Assembly: GCF_005473905.2 (NCBI RefSeq) | Contig: NZ_CP061336.1 | Span: 3,774,501 to 3,838,500 of the forward strand | Length of the DNA stretch: 64,000 bases | Direction of reading: 5' to 3' | Origin: Ruminiclostridium herbifermentans | GTDB lineage: Bacteria > Bacillota > Clostridia > Acetivibrionales > DSM-1351 | In this document: positions 36,859 to 47,731 of the stretch, piece after piece | How positions within the stretch are numbered: position 1 is the stretch's first letter | Layout: the number at the start of each line of letters is the position of its first letter | The notes under the pieces: generated by a model | What the model was told of the DNA's origin: nothing | Databases searched by the model: none | The model's input: the letters and a program-made list of their open reading frames with translations, nothing else | Program-made: the position numbers and the translations under genes

Positions 36859-37923
36859 CTAACCTATATATTGTTTAATCACACAGCTTATATCATCTTC
36901 GTTAACATTGGAAATATTGATAAAATCAATTTTATTAATAACCAAGTCACTATTAAATGATATATATCTCTGTTTTGCATTTAATTCTTTATACTTACAA
37001 AATAGATCTGGATAGAATGTTTTTAAAATTGACTTAACAATGCTAGATTTTCTCATAGGAGTTTCCATTCTAGGTTCAATTGTATTAATTTTATTTGTAC
37101 TTTCAATAGGCAAAAAGAAAGGATACTCAAATATATCTTTTTCTTCTTTTGGCACTACAACATTAATTCCGTGACTCTGAAAGTCTTTTGACATTTTATG
37201 ATATTTACTTAACCTTTCTTCCATAATTTCACTTATTATATTCATTTGTTTCATAATGAAATAACATTGAATTGAACTCATCCTATAGTTACTACTAGGA
37301 ATATTAACGTTTCTTTTTGATCTATTAAAGCTTATTCCCCAATTAGAAATTGCCTCACACATTCCTGCTAAGTCGGCAGAATTTGTAACTATTAGTCCAC
37401 CTTCACCAGAATTAACAATTTTCGATGACTGAAAACTAAAAGTGCCAGCATCACCTATAGTTCCAACTCTTTTGTTATCAATAGTGCATCCAAAAGCTTG
37501 TGCACAATCCTCAATCAAAAAAATACCCTTCTCTTTACAGAATTCCTTAATTTCAAAAATATCTCTGTTTACAAATCCTCCAAAGTGAACTAAAATTACA
37601 GCTTTAATTTGATCATTATATATTTGCTTTAGTGAATTAATTGACATTCCAAAGTGATTTGTATCAATATCGCAGTATACCGGTAATAAACCACAATTAG
37701 CAACAGAAGTTGCAGTCGCTATGAATGAAATATCAGGAACAATAACGCCCGCGCCTCGTGGTAACTGTAATGATTTTAAAACAATTTCTATAGCTGATGT
37801 TCCATTAGTTACTAATATTGAATGTTGACAATTAAAGTATTCACAAAGCTTTTTTCTTAGATTATTAATTATTTCTTCCTCAGACGTAAAATCAACTAAG
37901 AAATCTCTTATATCATAGCCCAT
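36859..37923 (-). CDS. DegT/DnrJ/EryC1/StrS-type PLP aminotransferase
   Basis: 354 residues. The PLP lysine is in FSFQSSKIVNSGEGG (Lys168). The N-terminal TNGTSAIEIVLKSL, the DISFIATATSVANCG loop and LIEDCAQAFGC (Asp of the PLP ring) are all present. The family transaminates keto-sugars or scyllo-inosose-type cyclitols, or acts on unusual keto compounds in natural-product pathways. No sugar nucleotide genes are nearby, so an amino-sugar product is not implied. It is within the minus-strand cluster, 57 bp before the radical SAM gene. Confidence 0.9.
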   Translation of the reverse strand: MGYDIRDFLVDFTSEEEIINNLRKKLCEYFNCQHSILVTNGTSAIEIVLKSLQLPRGAGVIVPDISFIATATSVANCGLLPVYCDIDTNHFGMSINSLKQIYNDQIKAVILVHFGGFVNRDIFEIKEFCKEKGIFLIEDCAQAFGCTIDNKRVGTIGDAGTFSFQSSKIVNSGEGGLIVTNSADLAGMCEAISNWGISFNRSKRNVNIPSSNYRMSSIQCYFIMKQMNIISEIMEERLSKYHKMSKDFQSHGINVVVPKEEKDIFEYPFFLPIESTNKINTIEPRMETPMRKSSIVKSILKTFYPDLFCKYKELNAKQRYISFNSDLVINKIDFINISNVNEDDISCVIKQYIG

Positions 37924-38064
37924 ACCATTTCCCCCACGTCTAATGTTTTTATAAGAAATATAATTGAATTCTTTGATTTATTGATTAACAATAATATAAT
38001 TTACTTAGCGAAATGTAATCTATTCTCAGTAAAAATATGTAGAATTGAATGTTTGACACATTAT

Positions 38065-39402
38065 TTACAGAAGCATATATAACTCAATTAATGAATTATT
38101 TTCAACTCGATCTCTTAATTTTTTGGCATATCTATTAAAGGCTTTTTGATTTATGTAGTGATATTCATAGGAGCTATTAAGTCCTTCTATATCTGCATAA
38201 TACATTAGAGTTAATTGTTCTTGAAGAAATTTTAATTGTTCACGACTTAAATACTTAGATGGATTAACTGATAAGACATTTTCAAATGGTATAAATAAAT
38301 CAGGATTAATTTCATTTGAATAATTGCACAAAGGAGGAACATAAATCGAAAACCTTGCATAATCACTTCTTAAATAAATAGATAAATCATAAGTTGCTTT
38401 AATTGACTCCCAAGTATCATTTGGAAATCCAATTATATAAAATGCTAATGTTTTCACATGTTTCTTTTTAAGATACTTAATTAATTCAACCATTTTATTA
38501 TTATCACATTTTATTCTGTTATAACGACGTAATGTTTCATCAGAAGCAGATTCAACACCAAAGCAAATCATATTTAGTCCACAATCGGTCATTAAGTCAA
38601 TTAAATCAATATCTAATGTTTCTAGTCTCGTTTCACATGTCCAATTAAACTTTAGATTCTGTTTTTGTATATTATGACATAGGTCTATAACGCTTTTCCT
38701 ATTCGAAGTGAAATGTTGATCTCTAAATTGAATATTAGATATACCTAATTCTAAGATATGCTTAATATCATTAATAGTATTTTCGGTTCCCCTGAATTCA
38801 AGGCTATCTCCATAAAATGCTTTATATGGGCAATAAGTACATGTCATATTACAACCTCTGCTCATATATATGGTAGCTCTACATCTACCATCTGAATCAA
38901 CGAAATTTCTATAAGGAAAAAGTTTATAATCAAGGGTTGGAAATTCATTAAGTTTAATATTGTCAATAGAATTGTTAATTAATTTGTAAACATAGTTCTC
39001 AGTCGGTATTTCAGAAACATCATCTATTTGTGTATTTCTTTTTATCCATTCTTTAAGAATTTTCGCAACATGCCCAGATATTATTACTTTCGCCGAAGGA
39101 AAACATCTTTTTATGTATCTTGCAAATTCTATATCCGGCTTTATTGTTGGAGCAGCAGCTTTTAAAAGAATGTAATCATATTCTTTATTTATTCTCCTCA
39201 TAACATCAGCTGGAAGTAACTTTTCTGTATTTGCATCAATAACATCTAGCTTTACTGAGTTATTTTCTTTCGCTATGGATGCAGCATATACCAAAGACAA
39301 ATCAGGCTGAATGCTCGGTGATATTTCGGCTATGCCAAGATCACCATGAAAATCACTGTTAATATTAATCCCATAATAAGGCCTTAACAATAATAATTTC
39401 AT
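38065..39402 (-). CDS. Cobalamin-binding-type radical SAM enzyme (cluster enzyme 3)
   Basis: 445 residues. An N-terminal Rossmann-like B12-binding domain (MKLLLLRPYYG; VKLDVIDANTEKL; AKVIISGHVAKILKEW) is followed by a radical SAM barrel with CNMTCTYC (Cys184, 188, 191). The FGVESASDETLRRYNR strand and GFPNDTWESIK are typical of this B12-rSAM class. There is no DxHxxG motif, so cobalamin binding would be base-off without a His ligand, or may be lost. The family includes C- and P-methyltransferases and ring-forming enzymes. It is 87 bp downstream of the exporter pair. Confidence 0.88.
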   Translation of the reverse strand: MKLLLLRPYYGININSDFHGDLGIAEISPSIQPDLSLVYAASIAKENNSVKLDVIDANTEKLLPADVMRRINKEYDYILLKAAAPTIKPDIEFARYIKRCFPSAKVIISGHVAKILKEWIKRNTQIDDVSEIPTENYVYKLINNSIDNIKLNEFPTLDYKLFPYRNFVDSDGRCRATIYMSRGCNMTCTYCPYKAFYGDSLEFRGTENTINDIKHILELGISNIQFRDQHFTSNRKSVIDLCHNIQKQNLKFNWTCETRLETLDIDLIDLMTDCGLNMICFGVESASDETLRRYNRIKCDNNKMVELIKYLKKKHVKTLAFYIIGFPNDTWESIKATYDLSIYLRSDYARFSIYVPPLCNYSNEINPDLFIPFENVLSVNPSKYLSREQLKFLQEQLTLMYYADIEGLNSSYEYHYINQKAFNRYAKKLRDRVENNSLIELYMLL

Positions 39403-39488
39403 TATTAGTTCCTTTCTATTAAAATATGTAAATAAAAGCGCATACTTAGTGGAAACTCCTAGCCTTTTAGATATTATTTATTACAGCG

Positions 39489-41279
39489 CTACCTTTCGTA
39501 CCACTGCGCTTGCGCTTTCCACATATCGGCGTACTTACCTGGACGAGCTATCAACTCCTCATGCGTCCCCATATCTACTATCTTCCCGTCATTCATCACG
39601 ACAATACGGTGTGCAAGTTTAGCTGAGCCGAGTCGGTGCGTCACCACAACAGCACATTTTCCCTCAGTCAAACTCTGAAACTGTGTGTAGACCTTTGTTT
39701 CCTCAATTGGGTCAATTGCGGCAGTAGGTTCATCCAGTATAATAAACTCGTTCGTCCGATACAGTCCACGAGCAATTGCCACCTGTTGCCATTGTCCGCC
39801 TGATAGGTCAATACCATCAAACTCTGGGGAAAGCATAGTATCCAACTTGACACATGATAATTCCGCATTGACTTCGCGTAGTATATCTTCAATCTTTGTG
39901 GCATAAACCTCTGTCTCCTCTTCTACCTCAGTGTCGCTGATGGCTACATTTTCACAAAGGGTCATTTTATACCTCTGGTACTTTTGGAAAACTCCCGATA
40001 TACTTTTATACACCGACTTTGGAGCTATCTTGGCAGTGTCCATTCCGCCAATCAACACCTTGCCTTCTGACGGGCGGTATATACCAGTCATCAGGCGTAC
40101 TAATGTACTCTTTCCCGCTCCATTTTCACCGACAATGGCAATAGTTTCTCTATCTGCTATCGCTAAAGATACGTTCTTAACAGCAGGCGTATCCTTGCCG
40201 GGATAGGTAAAACTGACATTTTCTAATACAATACCTTTAGAAAAGTCGGGGTTCCCATCCGAACCTATATATTCAGGCATATCAAGCATATGGATAAAGT
40301 TTGCGACTTTTCCAATATCCCTGCTCATGCTGCCGAGGTGTGTATTTATAATTTCCTGCATATAGTAGAATATCATACCTAGTGCACTGAACACTGCTGC
40401 GAATGCTCCCACTGTAATCTTCCCTGCCATAGTCGCGGTAAACAAGATATATGAAGCGACTGCCATACCCGCAAAAGATGTAGCATTCAACAAAAGTTGT
40501 AACAAAGCGGTTTTTCTCTCAGCCTGCCATATTTTGCATGTCAAAAGAAGCAGAGTATCAATAAACAGATTATGAAAAAACTTAAATGCTCCAAGTATTC
40601 GTGTTTCTTTGAAATATTCTCTGTCACACAAGGTCTTCTGATAGTATTCATATTTTCTGCGCAACGGCGCACTCTGCTCCTCCAGCTTTGTAAACACTTT
40701 TGCTCGAACTATTTGCGAAATTAATGCAGGAACAAAAGCCATTAAAAGTGTAAACATTAGCATAGGCTCCAGCCAAAACAAATACATGCCTACAGATGCA
40801 AAGAAAACACTGTAATAACAAACTCCAATAACTATAGTCATGCAAAACATAGTTGTTGCTTTAGCACCCTCCATAGCTTTGTTGAGGTCGTCTAAAAAGA
40901 TTGTATCTTCAAATTTTGAGGGATCAATGCGCTGAAGTTTACGGTGAAGTAAGTTCATAAGTCTTCCTGTTGATTTCGTCCAAAGGACACCTACGCCGTG
41001 AAAATTATATATACCGTCAACAATTTGCTGTCCAAAAGTTAATCCTGCCAATACAAGCAATGGAATCAAACAATCTCCAAAACCTGCTTGTCCGGATGCT
41101 GCATTTGTTATCGCATCAAACAGATTTTGTGTTGCAACGACTATTAATGTAAGCAATATACCATTAGTAACTGATAGAAGATTATCAATTAAAAAGTTCC
41201 AAGGTGCTGACTTAAATTGCAAAGGCATTCCGCGAAGTATAGTTTTTACATATGAGTATTTCTTTTCCTCTATATTCAT
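39489..41279 (-). CDS. ABC exporter half-transporter, second of the cluster pair
   Basis: 596 residues from ATG 41279, overlapping the upstream stop as ATGA. Six membrane segments are followed by an ATPase domain with GENGAGKST, LSGGQWQQVAIAR, IILDEPTAAID and VTHRLGS. It is paralogous along its whole length to 14013-15815 (SAPLRRKYEYYQKTLCDRE versus SAPLRRQCDYYKKAICDRE). It probably exports the cluster product as a heterodimer with the preceding gene. It is visibly richer in G+C than the radical SAM genes around it, hinting at a separate origin. Confidence 0.93.
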   Translation of the reverse strand: MNIEEKKYSYVKTILRGMPLQFKSAPWNFLIDNLLSVTNGILLTLIVVATQNLFDAITNAASGQAGFGDCLIPLLVLAGLTFGQQIVDGIYNFHGVGVLWTKSTGRLMNLLHRKLQRIDPSKFEDTIFLDDLNKAMEGAKATTMFCMTIVIGVCYYSVFFASVGMYLFWLEPMLMFTLLMAFVPALISQIVRAKVFTKLEEQSAPLRRKYEYYQKTLCDREYFKETRILGAFKFFHNLFIDTLLLLTCKIWQAERKTALLQLLLNATSFAGMAVASYILFTATMAGKITVGAFAAVFSALGMIFYYMQEIINTHLGSMSRDIGKVANFIHMLDMPEYIGSDGNPDFSKGIVLENVSFTYPGKDTPAVKNVSLAIADRETIAIVGENGAGKSTLVRLMTGIYRPSEGKVLIGGMDTAKIAPKSVYKSISGVFQKYQRYKMTLCENVAISDTEVEEETEVYATKIEDILREVNAELSCVKLDTMLSPEFDGIDLSGGQWQQVAIARGLYRTNEFIILDEPTAAIDPIEETKVYTQFQSLTEGKCAVVVTHRLGSAKLAHRIVVMNDGKIVDMGTHEELIARPGKYADMWKAQAQWYER

Positions 41280-43063
41280 TGATACCACCCCCGCTGTGCC
41301 TCAAACATATTAGCATATTGTCCATTTTGCCCCATTAGTTCATCATGAGTCCCCCGTTCAATAACTTTTCCGTCGTCTATGACTAATATCTCGTCTGCTA
41401 ACTTTGTGGAGCCGAGACGGTGGCTGATAAGTACTGTTGTCTTACCCTCCATTAACTTCTCAAACTCACTATATATTTGACTCTCACTAATTGGGTCAAG
41501 GGCAGAAGTGGGCTCGTCCAGCATTTTGACAGGAGCACGACTGTTCAACGAGCGTGCAATCGCAATACGCTGCCACTGACCACCCGATATATCCTGTCCA
41601 CCCTCTAATATTTTCCCCAACGGGGTATCAATTCCGTCTTTCAGTTCGGCAATAGTTTCATCTAATCCTGCAAATTTAATTACATCGGTTAGGCACGGTG
41701 CTGTCATATCTGCCAAGTTACCTATCGCGATATTGTCCCTAAGAGATATGTAGTATTTGGCAAAATCCTGATATACAACTGAAAACATTGCCTTCAGCGT
41801 ACTTGCCGGGTACTGTCTTAATTCTTTTCCGTTTATTAATATCTCACCCTCATAATCTTTGTAAAGACCAGTAATAAGTTTTGTAATGGTAGTTTTGCCA
41901 GCCCCATTTTTACCCACAAAAGCATAGTGTCGCCCAGCTTGAAGGCTAAAGGATAACCCATCCAATATATAGCGTTCGCTACTTGGATACCGAAAGCGAA
42001 CATTACGAAATTCCAACATATTTAATGAAATTGGCTCGATGTCAGGTTCACTTAACGCGCCCTCATCGTCGTTCAACATAATGAACGCACTCAAATCTCT
42101 CATATATTCACCAGCTTTTGATATATGTTCAAGCGCCCAAGACATTTGCCAACCCAACTGGTTAATTAAACTAAATACCACACTTACGATACCCATGTAC
42201 ATACCTGCACTTAATTCACCTGACACAACGGGACTAATTAACGTCAAAGCTATCAGTAGGGCAATCAAGGCAAGGAGCAAACTTGAGCATTTTAAAATTA
42301 TAAACGTCTTTGCCATTACCTTCAACTGGAGTATGCGTCCAGCTTCATATTGTTCCTGCCAGCGTTTACTGACATTATTTCCATATCCAAATAAGGTACG
42401 CTCGTCCACAGCATCACGTCCAGTCAACACCTCGTTTAAGTATTCAGTACGACGATTAAACTTCTCAGCCTCCCGTCCTGCTTGATAATTCTTTTTGCCT
42501 GCCCACGTTGAAAGTATAAACATGGGGGTTGAAAATGCAATGATAGTAATCGCAGCCCACCATACATGCGCAACAATTAAAATCAAAATCGAAACAACAC
42601 TGATCATTATCTGCATAAACTGGATCAGTGCACCAAATCCATCCATTATGGACTTGATTGGGTCGCGGGAGACGCGTGAAATCAGTTCCCAACTCTCAGC
42701 ATTTTCGATGTGCTTGAACTCTAGCGCCGCATGAATTCGAACCATCACAGGTTTCAATTTGCGTTGAAGATTTAGATTGATGCGTGAACCCACTAACTGG
42801 ACAACTGCACCAATGGTGGTGTTTACGCCCAGTACTAGCAACAACAGAAATAGCGGTATATAAATATCATCATGCGGACGCTCACCCTTTAAAATTACAG
42901 TAGCAGTGTCCACAAAATTTGCAGTAGCCAAGGCCATTATCGCTGTTGACATAATAGTGTGTATAATAGATAGAATTATATTCAGCATCATACAAATAGG
43001 CGATGCTTGAGCAATCAACCTCAGTAAATCGATGACTTTATAAGTTCTTTTTGAAAGTGTCAT
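41276..43063 (-). CDS. ABC exporter half-transporter, first of the cluster pair
   Basis: 595 residues. Membrane domain 1-320, then ATPase domain with GKNGAGKTT, ISGGQWQRIAIAR, KMLDEPTSALD and ISHRLGS. It ends WYQ at the ATGA overlap. It is paralogous to 15812-17638. It starts 183 bp after trpA, a spacer without a clear terminator, so co-transcription with the tryptophan genes is possible. Confidence 0.93.
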   Translation of the reverse strand: MTLSKRTYKVIDLLRLIAQASPICMMLNIILSIIHTIMSTAIMALATANFVDTATVILKGERPHDDIYIPLFLLLLVLGVNTTIGAVVQLVGSRINLNLQRKLKPVMVRIHAALEFKHIENAESWELISRVSRDPIKSIMDGFGALIQFMQIMISVVSILILIVAHVWWAAITIIAFSTPMFILSTWAGKKNYQAGREAEKFNRRTEYLNEVLTGRDAVDERTLFGYGNNVSKRWQEQYEAGRILQLKVMAKTFIILKCSSLLLALIALLIALTLISPVVSGELSAGMYMGIVSVVFSLINQLGWQMSWALEHISKAGEYMRDLSAFIMLNDDEGALSEPDIEPISLNMLEFRNVRFRYPSSERYILDGLSFSLQAGRHYAFVGKNGAGKTTITKLITGLYKDYEGEILINGKELRQYPASTLKAMFSVVYQDFAKYYISLRDNIAIGNLADMTAPCLTDVIKFAGLDETIAELKDGIDTPLGKILEGGQDISGGQWQRIAIARSLNSRAPVKMLDEPTSALDPISESQIYSEFEKLMEGKTTVLISHRLGSTKLADEILVIDDGKVIERGTHDELMGQNGQYANMFEAQRGWYQ

Positions 43064-43245
43064 TATTCATATCCTACCGTATAATTTTTTATATCTCTTA
43101 CTAAATATTAAGAAGTATTCAACAAAATCACGAGATATCTTTTGATTCAGAAAGCAACATGGTGACCATTGTGCAATCTATTGAAAATATTAACATATAT
43201 CAGTAATTTGCACAACTGTATCATCATACCAATTATTATGACTTA

Positions 43246-44028
43246 TCACGATGTAACTCCTTTGATGGCTTCCTTCATCTCTTTAACATATTCAAAAATT
43301 TTGTCATCAGCATTTTCTCCATATAATTCAATCAACTTTACGATTGCGCTTCCAACAATGACTCCATCCGCTAATTGAGCAATTTCTTCTGCCTGTGTAG
43401 GTGTACTGATGCCAAAGCCAACAGCGGTGGGAATATTCTTTACACGCTTGATTCGCTTGACCATTGCAGCCAAGTCAGTAGTAATCTTTTCACGTACGCC
43501 AGTAACACCCATAGATGAGACAATATAAATAAATCCTCTAGCACTTTTTGCAATGGAATCAATACGTTCTTCGCTTGTTGGAGCTATGAGAGAAATAATA
43601 TCAACTCCATGTTTATAAGCAACCTCACATACCTCAGCTTGCTCCTCAAATGGCAAATCAGGAATTATAACACCATCTATGCCAGTTCGCTGACATTCAT
43701 TAAAGAATGCGTCATAGCCATATCTGAAAACAGGATTAATATATGTTAAAAATACAAGCGGTACATCTGTTTTACGTCGCAAGCGCATGACTAAAGCAAA
43801 AAGTTTATCCATTGTAGTGCCAGCAGCGAGGGCACGTGTATTTGCCCTCTGGATAACTAATCCTTCTGCAATTGGGTCAGAAAACGGGATGCCTATTTCA
43901 ATCAAATCAGCTCCAGCCTCAATCATGCGCATGATAAAGTCCTCACTCTTTCTGATAGATGGATCACCTCCAGTAACAAATCCGATAAACGCTTTATCTT
44001 TTACGAACGCATTATTAATTCTACTCAT
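43246..44028 (-). CDS. trpA: Tryptophan synthase alpha subunit
   Basis: 260 residues, full length. It cleaves indole-3-glycerol phosphate to indole, which passes to the beta subunit. The catalytic Glu is in [11 protein letters not shown] and the catalytic Asp in [11 protein letters not shown]; the phosphate site is [13 protein letters not shown]. The start overlaps the trpB stop (ATGA), so translation is coupled. The last gene of the trpDCFBA block. Confidence 0.96.
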   Translation of the reverse strand: MSRINNAFVKDKAFIGFVTGGDPSIRKSEDFIMRMIEAGADLIEIGIPFSDPIAEGLVIQRANTRALAAGTTMDKLFALVMRLRRKTDVPLVFLTYINPVFRYGYDAFFNECQRTGIDGVIIPDLPFEEQAEVCEVAYKHGVDIISLIAPTSEERIDSIAKSARGFIYIVSSMGVTGVREKITTDLAAMVKRIKRVKNIPTAVGFGISTPTQAEEIAQLADGVIVGSAIVKLIELYGENADDKIFEYVKEMKEAIKGVTS

Positions 44029-45200
44029 ATTTTCACTCCTCTGAACTTTGCAATAGTAGCAACATCTTTATCTCCTCTACCAGATAGACAGACTATAATG
44101 CTATCATTTGTGGACAGCGTTCCAGCTAGCTTGCATGCATATGCTACAGCATGAGCACTCTCAATTGCACAAATAATACCCTCTGTTCTAGCCAAAAACT
44201 CACATGCATCAATTGCCTCATCGTCAGTAACTGCAACATACTCTGCACGTCCAATATCATAAAGATATGCATGCTCTGGTCCAACTCCAGGATAGTCTAA
44301 CCCAGCGGAGATAGAATATGCTTGAGCAATCTGATCGTTATCTTGACAAAAATATGACTTCATGCCATGAAAAATACCAACTTCACCCTTAGATAATGCT
44401 GCAGCATGTTTCCCTGTATTCAATCCCTGTCCGGAGGCCTCACATCCGATTAACTGGACTGACTCGTCGTCAATAAAGTAATGAAACATACCAATTGCAT
44501 TGCTGCCACCTCCCACACATGCAATAACTGCCTTTGGCAATTTGCCTTCTTGTTCCAAAATTTGTTCACGAGCCTCTCTACTAATAACACTTTGAAAGTC
44601 GCGCACAATTGTCGGAAATGGATGAGGACCTACCGCCGAACCTAATACATAATGCGTGTCATTTACGCGGCTAGCCCATTCACGCATCGTCTCACTTACT
44701 GCATCCTTAAGAGTCATAGTGCCACTTGTTACCGCATGCACTTTAGCACCGAGTAACTCCATGCGGAATACATTCAAAGCCTGACGTTCAGTATCTTCTT
44801 TCCCCATGAATATTTCACATTCCATACCCATCAATGCAGCAACTGTAGCAGTGGCAACACCGTGTTGACCTGCACCTGTTTCCGCTATGACACGTGTTTT
44901 ACCCATCTTTTTGGCAAGCAGTACTTGTCCAAGCACATTATTGATCTTGTGTGAGCCAGTATGATTTAGATCTTCACGTTTGAGATAAATCTTCGCACCA
45001 CCCAATGCTTGTGTTATTCTTTTTGCATAATAGAGAAGTGATGGTCTTCCAGCATAATTTATTAAAAGCTCATTTAACTCTGTTTTAAAGTCGGAGTTGT
45101 TTTTGTACCAATTGTACGCTTCTTCAAGTGCGATAAGTTCATTCATCAGTGTCTCAGGTATATATTGACCACCATAGGCGCCAAATCTTCCTGCTTTCAT
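44025..45200 (-). CDS. trpB: Tryptophan synthase beta subunit
   Basis: 391 residues from ATG 45200 ([13 protein letters not shown]). It overlaps the trpF stop as ATGA, with GAGGTG upstream; an in-frame GTG at 45209 is less likely. The PLP lysine lies in [13 protein letters not shown], the catalytic Glu in [13 protein letters not shown], and the phosphate loop is [10 protein letters not shown]. It is the TrpB1 type that works with TrpA. Complete, with no missing key residue. Confidence 0.96.
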   Translation of the reverse strand: MKAGRFGAYGGQYIPETLMNELIALEEAYNWYKNNSDFKTELNELLINYAGRPSLLYYAKRITQALGGAKIYLKREDLNHTGSHKINNVLGQVLLAKKMGKTRVIAETGAGQHGVATATVAALMGMECEIFMGKEDTERQALNVFRMELLGAKVHAVTSGTMTLKDAVSETMREWASRVNDTHYVLGSAVGPHPFPTIVRDFQSVISREAREQILEQEGKLPKAVIACVGGGSNAIGMFHYFIDDESVQLIGCEASGQGLNTGKHAAALSKGEVGIFHGMKSYFCQDNDQIAQAYSISAGLDYPGVGPEHAYLYDIGRAEYVAVTDDEAIDACEFLARTEGIICAIESAHAVAYACKLAGTLSTNDSIIVCLSGRGDKDVATIAKFRGVKI

Positions 45201-45793
45201 CCTAAACACCTCACTTTTCTTACCAACGTAATTATTTTTTCTCTATCCTTTAGCCCATTCGTTTCCACACCACTGCAGATATCTATGCCATATGGATGAA
45301 ATGCAAGAGCACGTTCAATGTTGCTCATTTTAACACCTCCTGCAAGAAAGAATGGCTTTCTAATCTGTCCAATAAGTGTCCAATCAAATATTCGACCGGT
45401 CCCGCCACCACTATCCAGCAGCAAATAATCTGCAGCACTTTCTTGAACTCGCTCAATATCGCATGCATTCATAACATTAACTGCCTTTATAATCGGTGCT
45501 CTACAACGTAATCTTAGTTTATGAATGTATTCTTCATCTTCGCAGCCATGCAACTGTGCAATGCGGATTACACCTGTTTGAAGTAAGTCTGCTACATAAT
45601 TTAATTCTGCGTTTGCAAACACACCAATGGGTACAATGCACTTATCTAATTGTTTACTTAACTGCATAGCCATGTCAGGTGAAATTTGGCGACGGCTCTT
45701 TGCAAAGATAAAACCCACATAATCTGGCATGGCCTCATTGACATAGGATACATCTTCCATGCGAAATAAGCCACAAATTTTAATTTTTGACAT
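45197..45793 (-). CDS. trpF: Phosphoribosylanthranilate isomerase
   Basis: 198 residues from ATG 45793 ([10 protein letters not shown]), 5 nt after the trpC stop; a longer frame from 45823 would overlap trpC and lacks the family start. The catalytic Cys is in KICG and the catalytic Asp in [15 protein letters not shown]. It performs the Amadori rearrangement of phosphoribosylanthranilate. Full length. Confidence 0.95.
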   Translation of the reverse strand: MSKIKICGLFRMEDVSYVNEAMPDYVGFIFAKSRRQISPDMAMQLSKQLDKCIVPIGVFANAELNYVADLLQTGVIRIAQLHGCEDEEYIHKLRLRCRAPIIKAVNVMNACDIERVQESAADYLLLDSGGGTGRIFDWTLIGQIRKPFFLAGGVKMSNIERALAFHPYGIDICSGVETNGLKDREKIITLVRKVRCLG

Positions 45794-45798
45794 ACTCT

Positions 45799-46575
45799 TC
45801 ACCCTCGCAATTCGCTTAAACATTTAGTTTTATCTTTTGCAAGCATAAGCTTTTCACCCACTAGCACCGCATCTACACCTACAGCCTTCAGGCAACATAC
45901 ATCATTTTTTGTGCGTATACCACTCTCAGCCACAAACAATATATCTGGTGGTACTAGTTTCCTTAATCTTATACTAGTAGAAATATCAACAGAAAAATCT
46001 TTTAAATTTCTATTATTGACGCCAATAATACGCGCTCCAGCTTTGACTGCTTTTAATACTTCGTCTTCAGTATGTACCTCAATAAGAGCACTAAGACCAA
46101 GAGTATGAGTAACATTAATAAAATGAATTAGTTCCTTTTCATCTAGCAATGAACAAATAAGTAGTACTGCTGATGCACCTATAAGCTTTGCCTCGTAAAT
46201 TTGGTACACATCAAGCGTAATATCTTTGCGTAAGATAGGAATGTTCACAGCTTTCGAAATTTCCTGTAAATATGTATCACTACCAAGGAAGAAATGAGGT
46301 TCAGTTATTACAGAAATGGCTGCTGCACCTGCACATTCGTACTCCTGTGCTATGGTAATATAAGGAAAGCGGTGCGAGATTACTCCTTTCGATGGAGACG
46401 CCTTCTTCACTTCACAAATAAAAGAAATACCTGGCTCTGACAGGGCTCTCTCAAATTCAAAATCACCTTTAGAAAGCATAAGAGCCTGCTCACGAATTTC
46501 TTTTAATGACATTTTTTCCTTAGCATACTCTATACGTGCATAAACGCTTTGAGCAATTTCATTTAAAATATCCAT
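45799..46575 (-). CDS. trpC: Indole-3-glycerol phosphate synthase
   Basis: 258 residues. ICEVKKASPSKGVI holds the catalytic lysine, PILRKDITLDVYQI the second lysine, and IIGVNNRNLKDFSVD and VAESGIRTKNDV complete the active site. It closes the indole ring. The gene is 18 nt downstream of trpD and 5 nt upstream of trpF. Confidence 0.96.
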   Translation of the reverse strand: MDILNEIAQSVYARIEYAKEKMSLKEIREQALMLSKGDFEFERALSEPGISFICEVKKASPSKGVISHRFPYITIAQEYECAGAAAISVITEPHFFLGSDTYLQEISKAVNIPILRKDITLDVYQIYEAKLIGASAVLLICSLLDEKELIHFINVTHTLGLSALIEVHTEDEVLKAVKAGARIIGVNNRNLKDFSVDISTSIRLRKLVPPDILFVAESGIRTKNDVCCLKAVGVDAVLVGEKLMLAKDKTKCLSELRG

Positions 46576-46593
46576 GCAAACTCCTTTTATTCA

Positions 46594-47616
46594 TTACACC
46601 ATTCTTGATAACTTGATAAAACGGTCGAGTTGTTGGGCGGCTTTGCCACTGTCTATAGCATTCCTAGCAACCTCCATACACTGTGATAGAGTTAAATTTG
46701 GCCGAGCCACATATATAGCGGCAGCAGAGTTAAGTAGTACTATATCTCGTCTAGCTCCCTGTTCACCAGCAAGGATGGCACGGGTTATTTCAGCATTTTC
46801 TGCTGGTGTGCCTCCAAGAATTTCTTGTTTGCTTGCGCGGCGCAGGCCAAATTGTTCGGGTGTAATTTCATACGTTTTAAGCAAACCCGAACGTACTTCG
46901 CAGACACTAGTTGGTGCGCCGATAGAGACTTCGTCTAATCCATCTTGCCCATAAACAACGAGCACATTTTGTACACCCAAATTTGCAAGAACCTTCGCAA
47001 TAGGCTCTACCAACCCTCCATCATACACACCCAGCAGTACTTTCTTCGCGCCTGCAGGGCTAACGAGTGGACCGAGAATATTAAAAATTGTACGAATACC
47101 TATTTCCTTACGTACAGGCGCAACATATTTCATTGCAGGAGCATATTTCTGTGCAAGCAAAAAGCATAGCCCAATAGATTGTAGTAATGCTAGACTTCTC
47201 TCAGGCGGCATGTCAATGTTCACACCTAACGCCTCAAAGACATCCGCCGTTCCACTTCTACTTGAGTTTGCACGACTTCCAGGTTTAGCAACTGGAATGC
47301 CTGCAGCGGAAACGACAATTGCAACTGTTGATGATATATTGAATGACTGCGAATTATCTCCACCAGTACCCGCTATTTCTAATACATCTGTTTCAATTTC
47401 ATTTTCTTGCAGTAAGCGAATGCAGTGCTTACGCATGCCAAGTGCTGACCAAGTAATCTCCTCAATGGTTTCTCCCTTGGTGGCCATAGCTGTTAGAAAC
47501 GATGCACTCAAGCATTGCGTAGCTTCTCCACTTAATATCTCGTGCATTACAGCTTCAGCCATTTCTTCTGTTAGGTTTTCGTGCGCTGTTACACGTTTGA
47601 TTGCTTCTTTTATCAC
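46594..47616 (-). CDS. trpD: Anthranilate phosphoribosyltransferase
   Basis: 340 residues from GTG 47616 with GAGGAGG upstream. GTGGDNSQSFNISS is the PRPP/anthranilate loop and KPGSRANSSRSGTADVFEALG the second signature. It joins anthranilate and PRPP. Its first substrate would need TrpE/TrpG, which are not in this window. A 7-bp hairpin (47698-47726) lies upstream but has no T-run, so a leader attenuator is not supported. Confidence 0.96.
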   Translation of the reverse strand: MIKEAIKRVTAHENLTEEMAEAVMHEILSGEATQCLSASFLTAMATKGETIEEITWSALGMRKHCIRLLQENEIETDVLEIAGTGGDNSQSFNISSTVAIVVSAAGIPVAKPGSRANSSRSGTADVFEALGVNIDMPPERSLALLQSIGLCFLLAQKYAPAMKYVAPVRKEIGIRTIFNILGPLVSPAGAKKVLLGVYDGGLVEPIAKVLANLGVQNVLVVYGQDGLDEVSIGAPTSVCEVRSGLLKTYEITPEQFGLRRASKQEILGGTPAENAEITRAILAGEQGARRDIVLLNSAAAIYVARPNLTLSQCMEVARNAIDSGKAAQQLDRFIKLSRMV

Positions 47617-47731
47617 TACTTTACTACCTCCTCAAAAGTTATAACTCATCTGCTCTAACAACAAATAGTATAAATCCTTAAACATCCCGGACTATTTAAC
47701 AACATTGCATTTATTACTTTCAATGTTTAAC

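Noticed and set aside
47698-47726. Hairpin before trpD as a trp attenuator or T-box
   Set aside because: The stem is only 7 bp, no T-run follows, no leader peptide with Trp codons or T-box core was found, and the spacer is only 116 bp.
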